From Phycisphaerae bacterium (GTDB taxonomy: Bacteria; Chloroflexota; Anaerolineae; 4572-78; J111), in assembly GCA_028285035.1 (NCBI GenBank), contig JANQQF010000035.1:1-64000 (forward strand): a stretch of 64,000 bases of DNA, given 5' to 3'. Below, piece after piece: positions 27,401-36,453 of this stretch (within the stretch, counting starts at the first letter, position 1; every line of letters begins with the position of its first letter). Under the pieces are notes generated by a model. That model saw nothing but the letters and a program-made list of their open reading frames with translations, ran no database searches and was not told the origin of the DNA. A program made the translations under genes and the position numbers.

Positions 27401-28669
27401 GTGCATTCTGAAACCTTAAGCACGCTTCTACTAAAAAATTTACATCATCCATATTCTGACAGCGAGGTCGGTCACGATGCAACACCATTGGCTAAGGTTG
27501 ATTGGAGTCAATTGATCGATTTAGCCAGCCAACAAAAGGTGGCCCCGCTCTTGTATCATCGCCTCAAAACGGCTAACCGGCTTTCGATGATACCGGAAGG
27601 GGAGCAAGCTCGGCTGAAGAAGCTGTATCAACATAACGCGATACGAAATCTCAAGCTAAGAGGTGAGCTGTATCAGGTTCTCCAGGCATTGCAGACTGCG
27701 GATATCCCGGTTATTGTCTTGAAAGGGGCTTATCTGGCGCATCACATTTATCTGAACCCGGCGTTGCGCTGGATGGTTGATATTGATTTGTTGGTCCCTG
27801 AGGACAAGCTAGTCGCAGCCCAGACCTGTTTGGGTAGCTTAGGCTACACGCCCGAAGAGGAGACTGATGTAGACACCGTACGGGAATCCTTTCACCATCT
27901 GCCTTGTTTGATGAAACCAGGAGCAATCACGATTGAAATCCACTGGCACATCGTTAGTCTGACGAGACACGATAACCAACTCATTCCCTTACCATTTCCA
28001 GCGGGCGAATTATGGGAACGAGCCCAGCCAATTGAAATTGCCAAGACAACGGCCCTTGCCCTGAGCAAGGAGGACTTACTGCTTCATCTTTGTCTCCACG
28101 CCGCCCTCCATCACAACTTTGAAATAGGGATACATAGCCTTTGTGATCTCGATTTGTTGATCCGACACCACATCGACAGCCTTGATTGGGATGTGATTGT
28201 TTCACAAGCGCATCGCTGGAAGGCAACTCGTGGCGTATATTTGATCTTCTCCCTTTTGCAAGAATTACTTCATACAGATATTCCCCAAGATGTGCTGGAA
28301 GCCCTCCGTCCATCTGATTTTGTTCCAGAGTATCTGGTATGGGCGAAGGGGCGTATTTTGGATTTCAATCAAAATGACAAACTCCCCTGGATGGTTAACC
28401 TCGGCCGGCTACGCACCGCCGATACTCTACAAAAAAAGGCGCAGGTCTTCTTTAGCACCGTTTTTCCCTCCCGCACGATTATGGCCCGACTGTATGCCCA
28501 GCCTGCGTCTTCGAATTGGGTGTATCTTTATTATGTGGTTCGCATCAAAGATTTACTAGTCCGCTACAGCACCACCATCTGGCAAACGACCCGTGAACGA
28601 AAACGGCTGGCGACCATCATCGATCAAAATGAGCAGGCCAGTATGGTTTACGATTGGATGCATCGGTGA
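27401..28669 (+). CDS. Nucleotidyltransferase-family protein (NTP_transf_5-like)
   Basis: A protein of about 422 residues from the uncharacterised nucleotidyltransferase family found in polysaccharide loci. The nucleotidyltransferase core shows VIVLKGAYLAHHIY and RWMVDIDLLVPEDKL, with the DxD-like DIDLLV metal pair. I prefer GTG 27401, nine bases after CCAAGG, over a TTG at 27350. The C-terminal half is helical. Its acceptor is not known. The final TGA overlaps the start of the flippase gene. Confidence 0.75.
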   Translation: MHSETLSTLLLKNLHHPYSDSEVGHDATPLAKVDWSQLIDLASQQKVAPLLYHRLKTANRLSMIPEGEQARLKKLYQHNAIRNLKLRGELYQVLQALQTADIPVIVLKGAYLAHHIYLNPALRWMVDIDLLVPEDKLVAAQTCLGSLGYTPEEETDVDTVRESFHHLPCLMKPGAITIEIHWHIVSLTRHDNQLIPLPFPAGELWERAQPIEIAKTTALALSKEDLLLHLCLHAALHHNFEIGIHSLCDLDLLIRHHIDSLDWDVIVSQAHRWKATRGVYLIFSLLQELLHTDIPQDVLEALRPSDFVPEYLVWAKGRILDFNQNDKLPWMVNLGRLRTADTLQKKAQVFFSTVFPSRTIMARLYAQPASSNWVYLYYVVRIKDLLVRYSTTIWQTTRERKRLATIIDQNEQASMVYDWMHR

Positions 28670-30162
28670 CGAGCGCCAATAGAACCACCAAGGCCCTTTT
28701 GTGGTCAGCGAGTGGTCAGGCGATTTCACAGCTTGTCACCATCTCGACCAACATTTTGTTGGCTCGACTGTTGCTTCCCCAAGATTTTGGAATCTTTGGA
28801 GCAGCGATCATCTTCACTCGCGTGCTGACCGTATTGGCTGGGTTAGGCATTCAAGATCTGGTGTTGCGACGTACGGAACTCGATACCCCTTTCTTGTCGA
28901 CGATATTGGCGTTGAGCTTGTCAGTTGGTGCGATCATTATGGTAACTACCATCGCGGCTGCCTCATTTCTGGCTGATTTGGTCAATAGTCCCGATACCAT
29001 GATTGTGCTGCGCATTTTGCCGGTCGGCATATTTATCACGACCACAGCTGGATTGCCTCGCTCGTTACTTATCCGCCGGATGGCGCAGCGTAAAATTGCC
29101 CAACTCGAAGTGGCGGCGATGGTCGGATTTACCATCGTTACAATTACCTTGGCTCTGCTAGGGGCTGGCTTTTGGACCTTGGTGGCGGGGAGTCTGGTAA
29201 CAGCTATTATTTCATCAGGGTTAGCGTGGCGATATGCCGGGGCGTGGGTTAAACCGTGGTTCTATCGTGAGGAACTCTGGCCTCTTCTCAGCTCTGGCTT
29301 GAAAATTGCGACGGGAAATATGTTGGTCTGGGTTGGTGGTGTTACCGACAATTTTATGGTCAGCCGATTTATGGGTGTGATCAGCCTGGGATTCTATACC
29401 TTTGCCTTTAACCTAGCATTCCTCCCCGTCCAGAAGCTCACCAGCGTGGTTAATGCTGTGTTTCAGGCGCGACTGGCTGACGCGTATCGGGCGGGAGAGT
29501 CTGTCTGGCGTGAATATCTGTTTGTCACCACTTACAAAAGTGTTTTGTTATGGCTACCATTAACGATTATGATAATCACAGCCCCAGAGTTGGTGATGGT
29601 TATTTATGGTGATAAATGGGAGCCTGCCATCAGGCTGGTGCAGGTATTGACAATGGGGATGATCGTCGGTAGTATCGTCAATCCAAGCTACACCATATAC
29701 CCGCTCTATAATCGATCGATATGGATTACCTATGTAACGATCATCCACATTATCGTTACAGCCACCGTTATTGGCTTGTTACTTGACTTCGGTACGCTGA
29801 GTGCAGCTTTAGGCTTCACTGTGGCAAACACCAGTAATACCTTGATTAATGTATGGGCTACAATGCGGTTGACCGAAGGAAATATCCCTGAGTTTCTACG
29901 GGCCATTCTCCCCGCATCGACGATGGCTTTGGGGTCAGGGGTGGTGGGTGGCATAGCGCGGATGTTCTTCATCAACACCATACCAGCATTTGTTGTTTTG
30001 ATTTTGGTAGCAGTAATTATCTGCCTCGCCTATGGGACGATTTTATTTATCGGGTTTCCCAAGATCCGTCATCTCTTGTTGAGTAGTTTACTGCGGAGCC
30101 TGTCCACCGCCCAAAATGGGCGTTTTGCCTGGCTTGAAAAACGATTATTAGGGTGGGTATAA
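28666..30162 (+). CDS. Wzx-like polysaccharide flippase
   Basis: A roughly 498-residue membrane protein of the MOP superfamily (polysaccharide transport, lipopolysaccharide biosynthesis protein type). It has the N-terminal GQAISQLVTISTNILLARLLLPQDFGIFG signature and about 12-14 hydrophobic helices throughout. It would move undecaprenyl-diphosphate-linked repeat units across the membrane. GTG at 28666 gives a four-base overlap with the upstream stop; a TTG at 28654 is also possible. The locus also encodes a Wzy-like polymerase and a priming transferase, completing a Wzx/Wzy pathway. Confidence 0.88.
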   Translation: MTSANRTTKALLWSASGQAISQLVTISTNILLARLLLPQDFGIFGAAIIFTRVLTVLAGLGIQDLVLRRTELDTPFLSTILALSLSVGAIIMVTTIAAASFLADLVNSPDTMIVLRILPVGIFITTTAGLPRSLLIRRMAQRKIAQLEVAAMVGFTIVTITLALLGAGFWTLVAGSLVTAIISSGLAWRYAGAWVKPWFYREELWPLLSSGLKIATGNMLVWVGGVTDNFMVSRFMGVISLGFYTFAFNLAFLPVQKLTSVVNAVFQARLADAYRAGESVWREYLFVTTYKSVLLWLPLTIMIITAPELVMVIYGDKWEPAIRLVQVLTMGMIVGSIVNPSYTIYPLYNRSIWITYVTIIHIIVTATVIGLLLDFGTLSAALGFTVANTSNTLINVWATMRLTEGNIPEFLRAILPASTMALGSGVVGGIARMFFINTIPAFVVLILVAVIICLAYGTILFIGFPKIRHLLLSSLLRSLSTAQNGRFAWLEKRLLGWV

Positions 30163-30175
30163 GAGGAATAGTCTG

Positions 30176-31153
30176 ATGCGCTTAATCTCAATTGTAATTA
30201 TCACCCGAAATCGGCCTGAGATGATTCAGAAATGCCTGGAACACGTCCAGGCCCAGCAAGGTGCTGACTATGAAGTCATTGTTATTGACAGTTCCTCCAA
30301 TCAAGCTTCAAGCGATATCATTACAGCCTTTCCAGATGTTCGATATCATTATCTAGGCGACGTTAAAGATAGTATGCCGATGGCTCGAAATGTTGGGATA
30401 CAGATGGCTAAAGGTGAGATTATTGCCTTTATCGATGATGACAGTATGATTGCTCCTGGCTGGCTCACTGCCTTACGAGAGGGCTATTGTGATGAGATGG
30501 TTGGCGCGGTTGGCGGACGTGCTTTGGATAATGGTATTGGGTGTCAAGCCCCAGACCCTGATCTCATCGGACGTATCTTGGACTCGACTGAACTGACAAC
30601 CTATTTCTGTGCCGATCCCAGCAAGATTATCGCGGTTGATCATGTCGGTGGATTCAATATGTCATATAGAGTTCGCCTATTAAAATCCTTAGGTGGCTTT
30701 GATCCTACATTTTCGGGAACAAATTATCGTGAAGAAACGGATGTGTGTCTTAGGGTGAAGCGGGCCGGATATCGAATTTTGTTCAATCCCAAAATGATGG
30801 TCGATCATCTTAGGGCACCCCGCGAAGGGGTCGAACGAAAGTTTAGTGATCCCCGTTTTCAATACTATCATGCCCGTAACACGCTTTATTTTTTTGTTAA
30901 ACATTATGGGCTATTGAACCGAAAGCCAATTCGTTTCGCTGCAAGAAATACACGGTCTTGTTTCCGGCAATCTCTAAAGTCACCCGTGCTGTATTATCGA
31001 ATGTTATTCGCTGCTATAATTGGTATTTTGGCTGGATATACAGCTACAATCCGCTATTTTTTCTCGAAAGATTATCGTTTATATCCAGCCCAATTGGGTA
31101 CAGATACACACCTTAGTGAACCACAAGAAAATTTTGCACAAAAACAAGCCTGA
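30176..31153 (+). CDS. Family 2 glycosyltransferase
   Basis: A 325-residue GT-A fold enzyme that transfers a sugar from a nucleotide donor. It begins SIVIITRNRPEMIQKCLEHV and has the DXD-type IDDDS near residue 90, with the acceptor-side block GGFDPTFSGTNYREETDVCLRVKRAGYR. A hydrophobic segment near 275-290 may tether it to the membrane. Its stop overlaps the next start by one base, so the two are translated together. Confidence 0.87.
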   Translation: MRLISIVIITRNRPEMIQKCLEHVQAQQGADYEVIVIDSSSNQASSDIITAFPDVRYHYLGDVKDSMPMARNVGIQMAKGEIIAFIDDDSMIAPGWLTALREGYCDEMVGAVGGRALDNGIGCQAPDPDLIGRILDSTELTTYFCADPSKIIAVDHVGGFNMSYRVRLLKSLGGFDPTFSGTNYREETDVCLRVKRAGYRILFNPKMMVDHLRAPREGVERKFSDPRFQYYHARNTLYFFVKHYGLLNRKPIRFAARNTRSCFRQSLKSPVLYYRMLFAAIIGILAGYTATIRYFFSKDYRLYPAQLGTDTHLSEPQENFAQKQA

Positions 31154-32373
31154 TGAAGATACTTTTTGTCACCTCCTACTTGCCCCATCCAGCCGCTGGA
31201 GGGAGTGCCATCCGCAGCTACAACTTTCTCAAACAGCTTTCTAAACGCCACGAAATCACCTTATGTGCCTACCGCAGCGACAGCGAAGTTGATCTTGATA
31301 ACGAGCCACTACGAGCCTTGGGAATTCACCTTGAAACAGTGCCTCTTACGGGCAAAACGCCGACATCACTGCAAAAGGTTACCACAACGTTGATCCCCGC
31401 CCCTCATATGGTCCAAGCGTTTGAACGAGGCACAATGAAGCAACAAATCAGGACAATTCGGCATCGCTGGCAGCCTGATCTCATTCATTGTGATTTGCTG
31501 CGTATGAGTTGGGGACCAGCAGCGCTTGATTGGCAACTCCCTTCGGTATTGGATCAGCATAATGTTGAGTATAAACGAATGCAAAGCCAGCTTCTGGCAC
31601 GAGCGCAATCTGCCAAAGAACGGGGATTGGCACACTGGGAAATCCAACGCATCAAACGCTATGAGCGAGACATATGCAAAAAAAACACACACGTGGTCAC
31701 CGTTACAGATGAAGATACTGAGGGATTGACAGCCCTCACCAATGGCAAAGCACATATTACAACCATCCCTGTTGGAGTCGACACTAACTATTTCAAACCG
31801 GTGGTACAGCAAGCGTCCAGACCAAAATTAATCTTCGCAGGCACAATGTCCTACGAACCCAACGAAGATGCGATGCTCTACTTCTGTTACGAAATATTGC
31901 CGCGCATTGTCGAGGCTGTGCCCGATGTCGCATTGACCATTATTGGGCGTAATCCCACAGCCAAAATCGCTGCCCTAGCGGATGATCCGCGCATTACCGT
32001 TACCGGGGCGGTACCAGATGTAAGACCTTACTTTGCCGAAAGTAGTGTATGTGTCATCCCGGTGCGCATCGGTGGGGGCATTAAGCAAAAGCTGCTGGAA
32101 GCGATGGTAATGGGGATGCCTGTAGTGACAAATAGCTTCTCCAAAATTGGCATTCCACTCAAGCCTGGGGTTCATGCTGTCGTGGAGGATGATGCTGAAC
32201 CATTTGCTGAGGCTGTGATTTCGCTGCTCGGTGATCAAGCACGATGCCAAGCTTTGGGGAGCGCAGCCGCTCGATTTATTCGTGCCCACTTTAGCTGGGA
32301 TCGATCAGTTACGCAGCTAGAGGCGGTTTACGAACAGTCGATTGTGGACCATTGTCGAAATAAGCGCAATTGA
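31153..32373 (+). CDS. Family 4 glycosyltransferase (copy 1 of a paralogous pair)
   Basis: A 406-residue GT-B enzyme with the N-terminal MKILFVTSYLPHPAAGGS donor/acceptor block and a C-terminal nucleotide-sugar domain with LIFAGTMSYEPNEDAM and RIGGGIKQKLLEAM. It is a paralogue of the gene at 46538. The C-terminal halves of the two are nearly the same by eye, while the N-terminal halves differ more. That pattern would suit similar donor sugars but different acceptors (inference). Confidence 0.87.
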   Translation: MKILFVTSYLPHPAAGGSAIRSYNFLKQLSKRHEITLCAYRSDSEVDLDNEPLRALGIHLETVPLTGKTPTSLQKVTTTLIPAPHMVQAFERGTMKQQIRTIRHRWQPDLIHCDLLRMSWGPAALDWQLPSVLDQHNVEYKRMQSQLLARAQSAKERGLAHWEIQRIKRYERDICKKNTHVVTVTDEDTEGLTALTNGKAHITTIPVGVDTNYFKPVVQQASRPKLIFAGTMSYEPNEDAMLYFCYEILPRIVEAVPDVALTIIGRNPTAKIAALADDPRITVTGAVPDVRPYFAESSVCVIPVRIGGGIKQKLLEAMVMGMPVVTNSFSKIGIPLKPGVHAVVEDDAEPFAEAVISLLGDQARCQALGSAAARFIRAHFSWDRSVTQLEAVYEQSIVDHCRNKRN

Positions 32374-32455
32374 TAATACGAAGGTCGATTTGTTCTGCGG
32401 AGTCTAGCGGCAGATATTTACCACACCTAAAGCAGCCCGTTTTGAAGGATAAAAA

Positions 32456-33328
32456 ATGACAACAACCGTTGGCAAAGAAAAACCGTTGAACAAACCATCG
32501 TACCAAAAAATCATCGAACCCAAGGCTGGTTGGCGCTTGATCGACTGGCAAGAATTACGTCGCTACCAAGACCTATTTTACTTTCTGGTGGTGCGCGACA
32601 TCAAGGTTCTCTATAAACAGACCATTTTGGGATTTGCCTGGGCGATCATTCGGCCGGTGTTTAGTATGATTGTTTTTTCAATCGTGTTTGGCCGTATGGC
32701 CAACGTCCCTAGTGATGGGCTGCCCTATCCCGTCTTTGCGTATGCCGCCCTGCTGCCTTGGACTTATTTTTCGACGGCGATGACCGACTCAACCAACAGT
32801 CTAGTCGCCAATGCTCGGATGCTTTCCAAGATTTACTTTCCCCGATTGCTCATTCCATTTACCCCGATTTTGGCCAAGCTGGTTGATTTTGCTATTGCCT
32901 CGGTCATTTTAGGGTTGATGATGATTTGGTATGGCATCATACCGACAGTTAATATACTGTTTCTCCCTTTGTTAATTTTGCTGATGATTTTGACTGCTGC
33001 CGGAATCGGTCTGTGGCTATCGGCCCTGGCGGTTCAATATCGCGATGTCCGTTTTGCGATGCAGTTTGTCGCGCAATTATTGATGTATGCTGCCCCAGTG
33101 GTGTGGCCTGCCTCATTGATTACTGAGAACTTTGGCGTAGGCGCGCGGTTAATCTACGCGCTTTATCCAATGGCTGGCGTGATCGAGGGATTCCGGGCCG
33201 CTTTGCTGAACACCACCCCGATGCCGTGGGATCTGATCGGCATCGGCACGTTGAGCGCCACCCTTTTAGCCTTGAGTGGGGCTTTCTATTTTCGACGTAC
33301 AGAGCGTGTGTTCGCTGATGTGGCCTAA
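32456..33328 (+). CDS. wzm: ABC-2 type polysaccharide export permease
   Basis: A 290-residue ABC-2 family permease with about six membrane helices and the N-terminal RRYQDLFYFLVVRDIKVLYKQTILGFAWAIIRPV block found in Wzm/TagG/KpsM-like exporters. It would pair with the Wzt-like ATPase at 38104. Wzm and Wzt genes usually touch, but here 4.8 kb of sulfotransferase, pseudogene, pyruvyltransferase-like and glycosyltransferase sequence lies between, which suggests later insertion. Confidence 0.9.
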   Translation: MTTTVGKEKPLNKPSYQKIIEPKAGWRLIDWQELRRYQDLFYFLVVRDIKVLYKQTILGFAWAIIRPVFSMIVFSIVFGRMANVPSDGLPYPVFAYAALLPWTYFSTAMTDSTNSLVANARMLSKIYFPRLLIPFTPILAKLVDFAIASVILGLMMIWYGIIPTVNILFLPLLILLMILTAAGIGLWLSALAVQYRDVRFAMQFVAQLLMYAAPVVWPASLITENFGVGARLIYALYPMAGVIEGFRAALLNTTPMPWDLIGIGTLSATLLALSGAFYFRRTERVFADVA

Positions 33329-33360
33329 ATCACTATAGGTGCCGCCTTGTTAGCCTTTCT

Positions 33361-33978
33361 TTATCCTCTAACAAGTACCTTCACTGCCTTTTTGATGCGG
33401 TTTGTAATTCTCATGGGGTTTATATTGTTTTCGGGTGCCTTGTTAGCGTGAGGAAAAGGAAGACCACTTGTATCTAAATCCAAAAAGCGGCCAATTTGCT
33501 GCCATCCATCCCCTCGTTCCCAACATACTTCTAGAAGTGATTCTGGCTTATCTTTGAAAAATTCACGTACATTCATATTATGCTCATTGTATTTTTGAAT
33601 ATGAAGCGACTTATTGTCATCTGGATTTTCATATCCATAAATGTATTTTCGGTATTTGAATGTCCCTCCGGCACCTCGTTTTACATGATTTGATAAGCTT
33701 CTGAACCAAGTTTCTTCATCCATCCTGGTTGTCAAAATAAACTTGCTTTCAGGAAACGCTTGATAGGCTTCTTTGTATACAAATGGCCAGGGCCAATCTT
33801 CAAATGAGTCGAAGTATCTCATTATCTTGAGCAATGTCCGGATTTCGGACTCTTGGTAAAGCAGGAATGCTACTTTATTACAGGAAATGTGGTTGTAGCC
33901 AAGCATTCTTAGACAGGTGGCAAGCGTTTTAGTCCCTGTCTTATGAAAACCAAGTCCAATGACTTTTCGAGATTTCAT
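33361..33978 (-). CDS. Sulfotransferase-family protein
   Basis: A 205-residue protein of the PAPS-dependent sulfotransferase superfamily (Sulfotransfer_4-like). The 5'-phosphosulfate loop is GFHKTGTKTL near residues 10-19, and the 3'-phosphate block is FILTTRMDEETWFRSL near 80-95. It would move sulfate to a hydroxyl, probably on the polysaccharide (inference). It is on the minus strand, opposite the locus, along with the next sulfotransferase. Confidence 0.85.
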   Translation of the reverse strand: MKSRKVIGLGFHKTGTKTLATCLRMLGYNHISCNKVAFLLYQESEIRTLLKIMRYFDSFEDWPWPFVYKEAYQAFPESKFILTTRMDEETWFRSLSNHVKRGAGGTFKYRKYIYGYENPDDNKSLHIQKYNEHNMNVREFFKDKPESLLEVCWERGDGWQQIGRFLDLDTSGLPFPHANKAPENNINPMRITNRIKKAVKVLVRG

Positions 33979-34047
33979 ATAAATTTATTTCCTAGTATCT
34001 TACTTGGAGTTAATATTTTATGAGCCCACACGCAGGGTGGTAGGAGG

Positions 34048-34896
34048 CTAATTCCTTTCATTCCTACTGAGAGACAATACGTCGTTTATAGATTGAATCT
34101 CTGGAAAAAACTGAGCCATGAGGTCGCCACAGTGCTCCTTTACCTTGTCTTCGAGGTATTCTTGATTTATTGTATCAAGCAATTGGAACTTTGCCCTAGC
34201 CTTGTTAGCGTGAGAGTTCTCTTGCCTGAGCTTGCTAATTGGTACCCCAGCAAATCTCGCAATCTGCTCAACACAGTCGCTTATCTTATCGGTTCGAATG
34301 ATGAGCAATCGATCTGATGGCACAGTATCGATTACTGTGTGGTTATGATGTGCCCAATATGACAGGTAACCATCAAGCGTGTAGAGTTGCTTTTCTTTAA
34401 GTACTATTTCTGCTTGCGAGTGGGTATATATGTCAGGTCGAAATCGAAAATCGCGCAACTTGGTCCATTTGTCGGAATTGCCACGAGCGAGTTGATGGTT
34501 TACGAACGAATCAAGCCATGCATATGGATTGCGGATGGTGAGAATGAATTTCGCGTCAGAGAACGCTTCTACTAGTTTATCGAGCAGAAAAAAGTTGAGT
34601 TGTGAGGAATCGACATCGAGCCACAGTCTTCGATTGCGCTTATGCACATAGCTGCGAAGCTCGTCGTCATCAATACGGCCGGCTGCACGATCTAGGATTA
34701 TGTCTATGACTTTGTCGCTCTCAGGTTCGTGAGCAGATCTCAGTTGATCGCGAAAAATTGCGTTAATCGAATTGGTACCTGACTTAGCGGTTCCCACGCA
34801 ATAGAGATGCGCCTTTCGGGGGAATATTAAACGAAAAGGGAGGCTAGATCTGAGTGCGCTTTTTAACTTTTTTGTAGCGTGATGCAACATGGTCAC
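34048..34896 (-). CDS. Sulfotransferase-family protein
   Basis: A 282-residue sulfotransferase-like protein. The 5' loop is VGTAKSGTNSINAIF near residue 33, and the 3'-phosphate block is AKFILTIRNPYAWLDSFVN near 115. The start is GTG 34896 or Met at 34890; both are close to an AGAAAGAG site. The neighbouring minus-strand gene is also a sulfotransferase. The AT-rich 120-base gap to the right probably holds a divergent promoter. The acceptor is unknown. Confidence 0.83.
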   Translation of the reverse strand: MTMLHHATKKLKSALRSSLPFRLIFPRKAHLYCVGTAKSGTNSINAIFRDQLRSAHEPESDKVIDIILDRAAGRIDDDELRSYVHKRNRRLWLDVDSSQLNFFLLDKLVEAFSDAKFILTIRNPYAWLDSFVNHQLARGNSDKWTKLRDFRFRPDIYTHSQAEIVLKEKQLYTLDGYLSYWAHHNHTVIDTVPSDRLLIIRTDKISDCVEQIARFAGVPISKLRQENSHANKARAKFQLLDTINQEYLEDKVKEHCGDLMAQFFPEIQSINDVLSLSRNERN

Positions 34897-35016
34897 TCTT
34901 TCTGGGGCGAGCTATATAACAATTATTAGTATACAACTTGCCTAATGATTGTAGCATATTTGAATTAATGCTTACAAGTAGCAAGCATCATCCATCGGAT
35001 CAACAAAGTATGAAAA

Positions 35017-35341
35017 ATGTCTAAGATTATAAACGTCGAAAACCTTTCCAAACGCTACCGCATCGGCCTTCAGGCACAACAATCAGAGACGTTGGCCGGG
35101 ACGCTGGTCGGTTGGCTAAAAGCCCCTTTCACTAATAAAACAGTGCACAATCCCTGCCAATTTACTTGCCGCAGGGGATTACTATGTTTCAGTCAATTTG
35201 TTTATACACAATCAAATGGTCTTTCAAAGATTAGTCGACATCATAAAGTTTCGGCTGGATTTTTCTGAGGAATCGTTAATTAAAGATTTTGATAGAAACT
35301 GGAAGGGGCTTTTAGCTCCTACAGCTGTTCGGTGGGATTAG
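35017..35341 (+). pseudogene. wzt with an internal deletion: N-terminal stub joined to a C-terminal domain
   Basis: The first 41 codons (VENLSKRYRIGLQAQQSETLAGTLVGWLKAP) match the start of the intact wzt at 38104 nearly residue for residue. Then the sequence moves to another frame. From about 35138 it encodes CTIPANLLAAGDYYVSV and continues without stops to a TAG at 35339-35341. That tail is like a Wzt C-terminal glycan-recognition domain. The Walker and signature regions are gone. So this is a gene with its middle deleted, not a small intact protein. The tail differs from that of the intact wzt. Confidence 0.85.
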
Positions 35342-35350
35342 TACTCAGGC

Positions 35351-35430
35351 AGACAGAATGAATTCTGTTGCTAGAACAGGATACAGGATTCAAGCCTGCT
35401 TGACCGTTTAGCAGTAGATTTCAATCTACT
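35351..35430. repeat. Three-palindrome dispersed repeat, copy 2
   Basis: ACAGAATGAATTCTGT at 35354-35369, an imperfect CAGGATT/AAGCCTG palindrome at about 35385-35400, and GTAGATTTCAATCTAC at 35415-35430 repeat the order and spacing of the element at 17315-17398. It begins within 10 bases of the wzt pseudogene stop. Confidence 0.8.
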
Positions 35431-35445
35431 CTTAATTTAGTAAAA

Positions 35446-36447
35446 ATGGATCGTATGCGTATTTGTTTGCTGGACCCAGGAATTGAAGATAACGACGGAA
35501 ATCTAAGCCGAAATCTTGGCGATTTAATTATTCGAGAAGCTGTTGAAGGAGAAATTAACATCCTGTTTAAAGAGGACGATCCTCTTGTAACAAGAATTTC
35601 TACGAAAACCCCGATGAGGGCAAAACAATATGCTGATATAAGAACGTGTAACTATATTTTCGTCGGGGGTACTAATCTTCTATCGGCGGAGATGAATAAA
35701 TATAGACAGTGGGAAATTTCCCTGTTGGATGCATTTAAGCTTAGAGATGTCGTTCTGCTTGGGGTTGGGTGGTGGCAATATCAGGACTCTATAAATTTTT
35801 ATACCAGAACAATTTTACGTTCGGTCTTGTCACACAAATATTATCACTCTGTAAGAGATGATTATACAAAAAAAAAGCTGGAATCGATTGGAATCAAGAA
35901 TGTATTGAATACAGGTTGCCCCACCATGTGGCCCCTGTCTAACCTTAAGCCTGATTCAATCTCTGGCTCGAAATCAGAGAATGTGTTAGTCATGATCACA
36001 GATTATGCCAAAAAGCCAGATTTAGATAAGAAGCTGATTGAAATATTGCTGGAAAACTACAAAAAGGTTTACTTTTGGCCGCAGGGTAGACGTGATTTAG
36101 CATATGTATCAGATATGAATTTTCCACTCGTTATACTGGATCGCACGGTTTCTGCTTTAGATGATCTATTGCATTCAAACCTGTCCCTTGATTATATCGG
36201 GACAAGATTACATGGTGGCATTCGGTGCCTATTGTCCGAAAAAAGAGCATTGATTATTGAGGTTGATAACAGAGCCAAAGAGATCGCCAATGATACAGGG
36301 CTACCAACCGTAAAACGAGATGATTTTGCTTCGATTCGGCAATGGATAGCAACCCCATCCGTCACCCAAATAAAGCTAGACCTGCCTGCCATTAATAAAT
36401 GGAGGGAGCAGTTCAAGGCCAGGAATATTGTTCCTGGAGGCAACTAA
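35446..36447 (+). CDS. Polysaccharide pyruvyltransferase-family protein
   Basis: A 333-residue protein with the family features of CsaB/WcaK-like pyruvyltransferases: RNLGDLIIREAV near 22, IFVGGTNLL near 71, VVLLGVGWWQYQ near 101, SVRDDYTKKKLESIGI near 137, and a final IGTRLHGGIRCLLSEKRALIIEVDNRA block near 250. These enzymes add ketal-linked pyruvate from phosphoenolpyruvate to sugar hydroxyls, giving extra negative charge. The start might instead be Met4. It lies seven bases before the next gene. Confidence 0.83.
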   Translation: MDRMRICLLDPGIEDNDGNLSRNLGDLIIREAVEGEINILFKEDDPLVTRISTKTPMRAKQYADIRTCNYIFVGGTNLLSAEMNKYRQWEISLLDAFKLRDVVLLGVGWWQYQDSINFYTRTILRSVLSHKYYHSVRDDYTKKKLESIGIKNVLNTGCPTMWPLSNLKPDSISGSKSENVLVMITDYAKKPDLDKKLIEILLENYKKVYFWPQGRRDLAYVSDMNFPLVILDRTVSALDDLLHSNLSLDYIGTRLHGGIRCLLSEKRALIIEVDNRAKEIANDTGLPTVKRDDFASIRQWIATPSVTQIKLDLPAINKWREQFKARNIVPGGN

Positions 36448-36453
36448 ACTAGC

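Noticed and set aside
35017..35268. An 83-codon plus-strand frame as a small intact protein
   Set aside because: Only the first 41 codons resemble wzt; after about 35138 the wzt-like sequence continues in another frame, so the rest is out-of-frame translation of a pseudogene.
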